From Spirodela intermedia (lineage: Eukaryota; Streptophyta; Magnoliopsida; Alismatales; Araceae), in contig LR746276.1 of NCBI GenBank assembly GCA_902729315.2, positions 250,501 to 314,500 on the forward strand: a stretch of DNA of 64,000 nucleotides, written 5' to 3'. Numbering within the stretch: the stretch's first letter is position 1; every line of letters begins with the position of its first letter. The position numbers and the translations under genes were made by a program. A model generated the notes under the pieces. It made no database searches. It was not told where the DNA came from and was given only the letters and a program-made list of their open reading frames with translations. Positions 57,701 through 64,000 of this stretch are shown here, piece by piece.

Positions 57701-60040
57701 TTCTCTTGCATGTACAATCACTCCTTGCCCCACAACTAGTTGGCCACTAGTGACATGAAAGGGGAGTGACACACACGTGCCCCCATCAGTTTTAACTGCT
57801 TGAGTCTTTGCCTACGGCTCCCCTCAATTTTTTTTCCTCATCGGTTCACCAACAAGTCCCCCCATTTTGCTATATATTTTTTTTATTTTTTTCTTCATTT
57901 ATCTCAAAAATATTACTAGAAAAATCATATAAATTCATAAAAAATCACATAATTAGCCAAAAAATCATGCTAATCAATTGAAAACCACTTTTCATAATTC
58001 AATAGAAATATAAGTCTATTTATCATGAGTTAAGACTAAAACTATATTATTTACTAATTATTAACTCATGATAATAAAGACATCAATAACCTAAATGATG
58101 ATGTCACAAAAGAGAAGTAGTAATAGAAGTAACAAAAACTACTTGAATGCTAGAAGAAGGTGCATCCGAGACAAGTTTGTAAATGCCTTGACCATTCTCA
58201 CACCTCAAATCAATCTTCTGTCTGGTATGTAGATCTTGGAAGACATAGTGGAAGAAAAAAGAAATTACAATACAAAGTAGGGCACGAGTGATGGCACTAA
58301 TAAATAAAAGGTTTATAAGAAAACTAAGAATGTAGAGGACTTGCATAAAGGTCACAGTGGTAGTGCCACAACCTTTGATTGAGTAAGTTCCAGCATAGGT
58401 AATAGTCTTCAAGGGGGTGAGTCATGATGTGATGAAGTGAGAAATGTATGGAGGGTGTACTAGTCATATGGGCAAAAGCCTCCAATTAATAATCCAAGGC
58501 GATGAGGAGACAAGTAAAGCATGTGTACTTAGTATGGAGGCTCCCGATATAGATGCAAGACTGACAAAGGAAAGTGTATAAGAGGGAGTGATCATGGACC
58601 ACTTTTAAGCTTCATATTCCACTGACATGAAAGTCATGTGAATAGTAGGAGTAGATGTCGTAGAGTGAATTGTAGATGAGGCCGATGTAGAAGAATCCGA
58701 ATGAGTGCTAAAGATAACAATCTGAGCCCACTCAAACTTGCTGAACTCCTTCCAACACTTGTTTGACGAGTAACTTGACTTACCACAATAAGGGCATGGT
58801 CGAAAGGCATTACAACTTTTGTCTTTAGGAGGATGACAACTATCAAGGTTTGGGATACAACCATCATCCCAACCACAAGGAATAGATGCAGCTAGAGCCG
58901 ATGAAGTCGATGTGGCAACTAACCAAGTGATGCTTGATTGAGTAGTAGGAGTGTCCGTGCTCACACGAAGTGTTGTAGAAAAAATTGATGGAAGGTTTGG
59001 CACATGATCACCTAGAGAGTTTGGCCACAAATTTATGACGCAATGCTCCAATGTAAACTATTGAGATATACACCAGCATAAAACTTTTGGCGATATCGCT
59101 TAAAGATTTAAAGTGTGATCACTTAAGTCATCCAAAGTGTGTATGGAGTAAGAGATCACCTTGCTTACAAGTGAGAAGAGACTCGAATAATTATATGGTA
59201 CAATTGATGTTTATCTTATAGGCATACATGATCTTCATTGTGAGCCAAAGTTATTTGATAAACATGATATGAGTAAGGGGTTCAGTGACAATCTACTCAA
59301 TACTTTAAAGCATTCAAGTGACTACAATTGAGTCATTTGAGACAAAGAAGCATAGGTCAGGTCAATGATAGCCAACAAATTATCTGCCAAATGATGAAGT
59401 AGATTGTGAGATGTAAAGAAGTGCCTAAAACCCAATGCCCATGATGTATAATTGAGACCGGTGAAGAGATATATTGATCAAGTTAATTGCACCGTGATGG
59501 AGTGTCACAGAGGAGGGCTTATGGCAAAGACACATTGACTAAACATGGGGCGGTGGGCCAAGGTCTCTGAAGTGGAGAAGATGTAATATTCTGATTCTTA
59601 ATGATGACAGGAAATAATGTACCAATGCAAGTGCAAGAACGTGTAGCAAGGGGCGAGACGTAGTAGGAAATGGTGCGCAACAAGAAGACATTGTGATAGG
59701 AGTTGGTGTAGTAAGAGACAATATAGCAAGATACTGTAATATACTGCAAGATACTTTGAGAGGTAGTGTAGTATGAGAAAATACTACGATATAACATGAT
59801 ATACGGAGAGGTACTACAAGATACCATGAGATATTATGGCTGCAGATACTGTGAGAATGGAAGGGGCTGCGACGGCAAATGTCACGACAGCAAGGGCTGT
59901 GATGACAAGGACCATGATGGCAAGGGCTGTGACAGCAAGGGCCGCGACAATAGGGGGGCCACAATGGTAGAGGCTGTGACAACAAGGGGCCACAGTGGTA
60001 GGGGCTGCAATGGCAAGGAGCCATGGTGGTAGGGGCCATG
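54711..60040 (-). mobile_element. Ty1/copia element 4, minus strand, truncated at both ends
   Basis: From right to left there is a low-complexity leader (59.5-60.04 kb) and gag (58.6-59.5 kb) with a knuckle 'CPYCGKSSYSSNKC' whose His is replaced by Tyr. Protease relics follow (58.1-58.4 kb, FLINLLFISAITRALL), then repeat C, then the integrase C-terminal part (about 55.5-56.2 kb, GVFVGYLYTQKDYQVYFLD). The reverse transcriptase N-terminal half ends it (about 54.71-55.25 kb; ITHHKTCLITHGFTQAY, CNTFLYDDLEKQVFIEQPP, YKLKQSLRAWFVKFSS). The 3' part of RT, RNase H and both LTRs are missing. Same family as copia 2 and 3. Confidence 0.8.
56456..58085 (-). repeat. 1630-bp solo-LTR-like repeat, copy C, with 5-bp target duplication
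   Basis: Exactly the same length as copy B. On the plus strand it reads TAACATGACTTAGTC...AATAAAGACATCA, flanked by ATAAC on both sides (56451-56455 and 58086-58090). Removing it restores copia 4 sequence that aligns with copia 3 across the join. It contains no coding capacity. Confidence 0.87.
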
Positions 60041-61180
60041 ATGTGACTCAGTCGTTGTATATTAAATCACACAAATATAAAATTTATAAAACTAGAAAAT
60101 ACGAATTTTTGGATATTTAGAAGTATTTCTAAATAAATATATTAATTATAATTCAATAAAAATTCCAAAAAAAGTGGTAATTTTCTAGGTCAATCACAAG
60201 GATGTAATATAATATCTAGTAATTATTCAAAATTTTTCTCAATGAATACGATTTTCTATGAATTTTATACTAGGAAATAAAAAGGAAATATATTTAAAAT
60301 TCACGAAAAAAGGAAATAAGGGCATGAACGTCAAGATGATGTCAGCGCCTAGCGAGCGTGAATGAGGCGGAAATAGAGTTCTGCCCAATGATTCTTACGT
60401 AAGCAATTACAGATGATTTAACTGATCAAATTAAGATCTGTAAAAGCCGAAAGAATCGTAATAGAACAAAGTATATTTTGGTAAATTAAAAACACAAAAA
60501 TTATCACTAAATGAAGCATAAAATAAATTGAAAGTAGGAAAATAGAGTTCCGGCATCGTGACAGCGATGCGTCAGTGATGCACTAGAATCCTGAGCATTC
60601 GGGAGGATCGTCGTGCAGTGTCCATGGCCTCAAAGGCTCTCCTTGGACAAAGATGACGTGGGCAATCTCTAGATCTTCTCGCGAAGTCTAGAGATCAATG
60701 AAGTAGATCGTCGAATCGTCTCCAGCGGCTATCACCCGGGAGAGCAGAAAAATGACAACTTTGCAGCTCTCTAGTGGTTGTCACCCGACAAAGAGGAGTT
60801 GGATGGAGGTGGGGCGCATGTCAGTGAGCTTTATCCTCAAGTCCGCACAGCAAGAGGAGGCTCTTCATCGCATCTGATATGCTCTCAAGAGGTGGCGACT
60901 CGTCTCCTAGTGGATCGTCCTCTTCCCAATAATGACTTGTTCGTCGATCAATCAAAGATGATTTACTCGATGGATTCGCTATCCTTTTATCACAAATCAT
61001 TCAGCAATTTTACTAATAATGCTCTGTGAATCATGTTGACGAGATTTTTGCCGATGATCCAGCGATTCTCGTTGCTTAATCTTTCGTCGACGATCTGCAG
61101 GAAAGTTGCGATAATCAGATGAAAATATATGAATTTGATTCTAGGAGGATTCGAACCCACGCCGGTCGCTCGCCTGTGAG
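60041..61180 (-). repeat. 1.6 kb solo-LTR-like repeat, copy D, truncated
   Basis: It begins like copy C (TGACTCAGTCGTTGTATATTAAATCAC) and follows it for about 1.1 kb, ending at about 61180, where it joins gypsy integrase sequence. The remaining ~0.5 kb is absent. It retains a perfect GGGTTCGAATCC on the minus strand (near 61147-61158), the tRNA-type B-box motif. Confidence 0.8.
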
Positions 61181-64000
61181 GACATCCAAATGTGTTCCTC
61201 CATCACTAATAATCACTCTAGGACATCCAAATCTCGAAAAAATATTTTCTTGCACAAATTTCATCACGATTTTATGATCATTAGTTCTAGTAAGAATAGC
61301 TTCCACCCACCTCGACACATAATCAACAACAAGCAAAATATATTTATTTTTTTCAACTGATGAGAAGGGACCCATGAAATCTATTCCCCATACATCAAAA
61401 ATTTTGACTACTGACATGTTATTCATGGGCATTTCATCTTTTTTACTCATGTTACCTATAGATTGGCATGAAATACATGTTCTACTAAATTTTATAGAAT
61501 CTCTAATGATTGTAGGCGAATAAAAACCACACTGAAAAAATTTTACAACTGTTTTTCGTCTAGAGAAATGTCCTCTACAGTTAGATGAATGACACATGTT
61601 AATAATGCTATGATATTCTTCTTCAAGAATACATCTCCTTAAAATTTGATCATTGCCCAAGTAATATAAATCAGGATCATGCCAAAAATAATTTCTAATC
61701 TTAGAAAAGAAATGATGTTTTCTGTTCTTATCCCACTATTCTAGAGTTTTTTCAGAAATCAGAAAATTAACAATATGTGCATACCATGGTGATGGTTGAT
61801 GTTGAGCTGCCATCAATTGTTCATCTGGAAATACATCTTGTAAAGGTGCTGCATTTATTCTTGTATCACTTAATCTAAAAAGATGGTCAGTAACAATATT
61901 CTCGAAACCTTTTTTATCTTTTATTTCTAAGTCAAATTCCTGCAACAATAAAATCTATCTTAATAAATGTGGCTTTGCATCTTTCTTTTTTAATAGATAT
62001 TTTAATGCTGCATGATCAATATAAATAATAATTTTAGCTCTCAAAATATATGATCTAAACCTTTCTAACGAAAATACTATAGCTAACAACTCTTTTTCAG
62101 TCGTGGTATAATTTAATTGAACATCGGATATAGTTTTACGAGCATATGAAATTACTATGGGTTTTGACTCTTTTGTTTGTCCTAGAATAGCCCCCACTAC
62201 ATAATTCGATGCATCACACATTATTTCAAAAGGAAAGGACCAATCAGGAGCTTGTAAAATGGGTGCCTCACTAAGTAATCTTTTTATTTGGGAAAAAGAC
62301 TCAAAACATTTCTCATCAAAATTAAAAGGCACATCTTTAGATAATAGCATGGTGAGAGGTTTATAAATTTTTGAAAAATCCTGAATAAATTTTCTATAAT
62401 AACCTGCATGACCCAAGAAAGATCTAATCTATTTTATTGAATTTAGAGGTTTTATTTTAGATATAATATCAATTTTTGCTCTATCTACCTCCAAACCACT
62501 TTCACTCACAATATGACCCAACACAACTCCCTCTTTAACCATAAAATGTGATTTCTCCCAACTCAAAACTATTTTTTTCTCTATGTATTTCTTAAGTACA
62601 TGCTGTAAATGATTTAAGCATTTATCAAATGATTCATCAAAAATAGAAAAATCGTCCATAAAAATTTCCATGTATTTTTCAATCATATCAGAAAAAATAG
62701 ACAGCATACATCTTTGAAATGTGGCTAGAGCATTACACAGACTAAAAAGCATGTGTTTAAAAGCAAAAGTACTAAATGGACAAGTGAAAGTTGTTTTTTC
62801 TTGATCTAAAGGGTTTATATAAATTTGATTATAACTAGAGTATCCATCCAAAAAATAAAAAAAGTTTTTTACAATTTTCATCATGTTAGGATTTAATCTT
62901 CGGTGTGGTTCCTTGCTAGTTCTACCTCCTTCCTCTAGATATTAACTCTGCATGCATACACTCATATCAATGCCCCTTAGATCATCCATTTTCCAGCCCA
63001 TAGCCTTCTTATTTTTTCGAAGTACATCTAATAATTCTTCTTCTTGTTCATCACTCAAATCAGCTGCAATAATAATAGAAAATAAATTATTTTCCTCCAA
63101 AAACATATATTTTAAACTAGAGGGAAGAGGTTTCAACTTTAAATTTAGATGATCTTCCTCTTTCTTTTCTTCTAAATTTATATTCTTTATTTCCTCTAAT
63201 TCTTCCAACACACAGTCATCAATAACATCTGGATCATCAAAATCATCTAGAAGATCTATGGTATGACAATCATATACTTGGGATTTTTTAAGATCATTTG
63301 ATACCTCAAAAATTTTAATTTCTATTGATTGATCTCCACATGAAATTTTCGCAATACTTGTGAGAAAATCAATATTCATCTTTGTTATATGCAAAAATGG
63401 TCTCCCTAGGATGATTGGTGTATCATAAAACTGTCCATTAAAATCCATTTCCAGCACTACAAAATCAGCTGGAAATTTATACCCTTTAACTGTCACTATC
63501 ACATTTTTTAAAATACCTTTAGGATGTTTTATGGATCTATCAGTAAATTGTAAGATAATAGTAGAAGGTTTAAGATCAGAAATATTAAATTTATCACAAA
63601 TACTTGCAGGTAATAAATTAACACTAGCACCAATGTCAAGTAATACATTTTGAAAAATGGATCCACCAATATCACACGAAATTAAAGGGGCACCTGTATC
63701 TCTCAATTTATATGGTAATTGATTTAATAATAATACACTAGTATGCATAGATAATTTTTCTACTCTAAGTGTCCTTTTTGGTGTACACATTTCTTTCAAA
63801 ACTCTAGCATATTTAAGAATATGTTCAATGACAGTGAGTAAAGGAAGACTAATTTACACATCTTGTAAAATTTTCTTTATTTCTTCATTGTGTTCCTTTT
63901 TCCTTCTTTGTCTAGGCTCTAGAGCTTTAGGAAATGAAATGGTTGTCCTCTCTTTTGAAATTTCTTTGGTAGAATCTATAAAATCCTCTTCTACTCTTAT
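61181..64000 (-). mobile_element. Ty3/gypsy (Athila/Tat lineage) polyprotein, truncated both sides
   Basis: A single minus-strand frame runs from the window edge, interrupted only by stops. In order it shows the gag end (ALEPRQRRKKEHNEEIKKIL, then PLLTVIEHILKYA), retropepsin (LLDIGASVNLLPASICDKFN, IILGRPFLHITK; 63.2-63.75 kb), and reverse transcriptase with motif A (YFLDGYSSYNQI) and the catalytic FMDDFSIF (62.43-62.88 kb). RNase H (MCDASNYVVGAILGQ, YTTTEKELLAIVF; 61.95-62.42 kb) and the integrase zinc-binding and core parts (DFMGPFSSVEKNKYILLVVDY, VIISDGGTHLD) follow. Stops lie at 62942, 62429, 61955, 61736 and one further upstream in gag. The reverse transcriptase N-terminal ~100 residues are deleted in frame at about 62885-62910. 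Integrase ends at the junction with repeat D. Confidence 0.9.

Noticed and set aside
59796-60039. Gly/Asp/Lys-rich repeat frame as a novel repeat protein
   Set aside because: It is a short GGC/CAAGG-type tandem repeat in the copia leader, read in both orientations; no start context or conservation.
61140-61185. Possible tRNA gene suggested by the GGGTTCGAATCC motif
   Set aside because: No acceptor stem, anticodon arm or A-box could be placed; the motif belongs to the 1.63 kb repeat family.
1-64000. CRISPR array, bacterial operon, phage or plasmid features
   Set aside because: Spliced plant genes and LTR retrotransposons throughout; no spaced short palindromic repeats or prokaryotic signals were seen.

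Overview
This is a nuclear window from a flowering plant. The high GC and high third-position GC of the gene bodies, set in AT-rich retrotransposon-filled intergenic DNA, suggest a commelinid monocot (palm, banana or ginger type). That assignment is an inference from composition only. I see no bacterial operons, CRISPR arrays, rRNA genes or convincing tRNA genes.

Layout. From 1 to about 24 kb is a gene island with five genes. They are an intronless PLS-class pentatricopeptide repeat (PPR) gene with an E/E+ tail (+, 1186-3165), a two-exon GT-3-type trihelix transcription factor (-, 3614-5912), an F-box/kelch gene of the SKIP25 type (+, 16624-17901), a two-exon P-class PPR gene (+, 19265-21307), and, 155 bp further on, a five-exon gene for a small secreted six-cysteine protein (+, 21463-23477). 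The last three multi-exon models were rebuilt here from GT/AG borders that keep frame and restore family motifs. From about 6 to 16.6 kb no gene is recognisable.

From about 25 to 48 kb lies a stack of decayed, nested LTR retrotransposons. It holds a rearranged chromovirus fragment, a Ty1/copia element whose two LTRs sit at 28.0 and 47.7 kb, an Athila/Tat-type gypsy fragment, and two further copia elements in opposite orientation. It also holds copies of a 1.63 kb solo-LTR-like repeat. One copia element contains a large inverted duplication of its reverse transcriptase and, inside one arm, what looks like a captured intron-bearing gene fragment.

At 50.8-53.1 kb a subtilisin-like protease gene keeps its catalytic motifs but is split by three frameshifts. 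From 54.4 kb to the end is a second retrotransposon block: a copia integrase fragment, a minus-strand copia element interrupted by a 1630-bp repeat with a perfect 5-bp target duplication, another truncated repeat copy, and a gypsy (Athila/Tat) polyprotein running off the window edge.

The genes do not form a pathway. Two are likely organelle RNA-processing factors (PPR), one a transcription factor, one an E3 ligase adaptor, one a secreted small protein and one a secreted protease relic. I found no convincing new multi-gene system. The observations most worth checking are the captured gene fragment, the inverted repeat and the 1630-bp repeat family.
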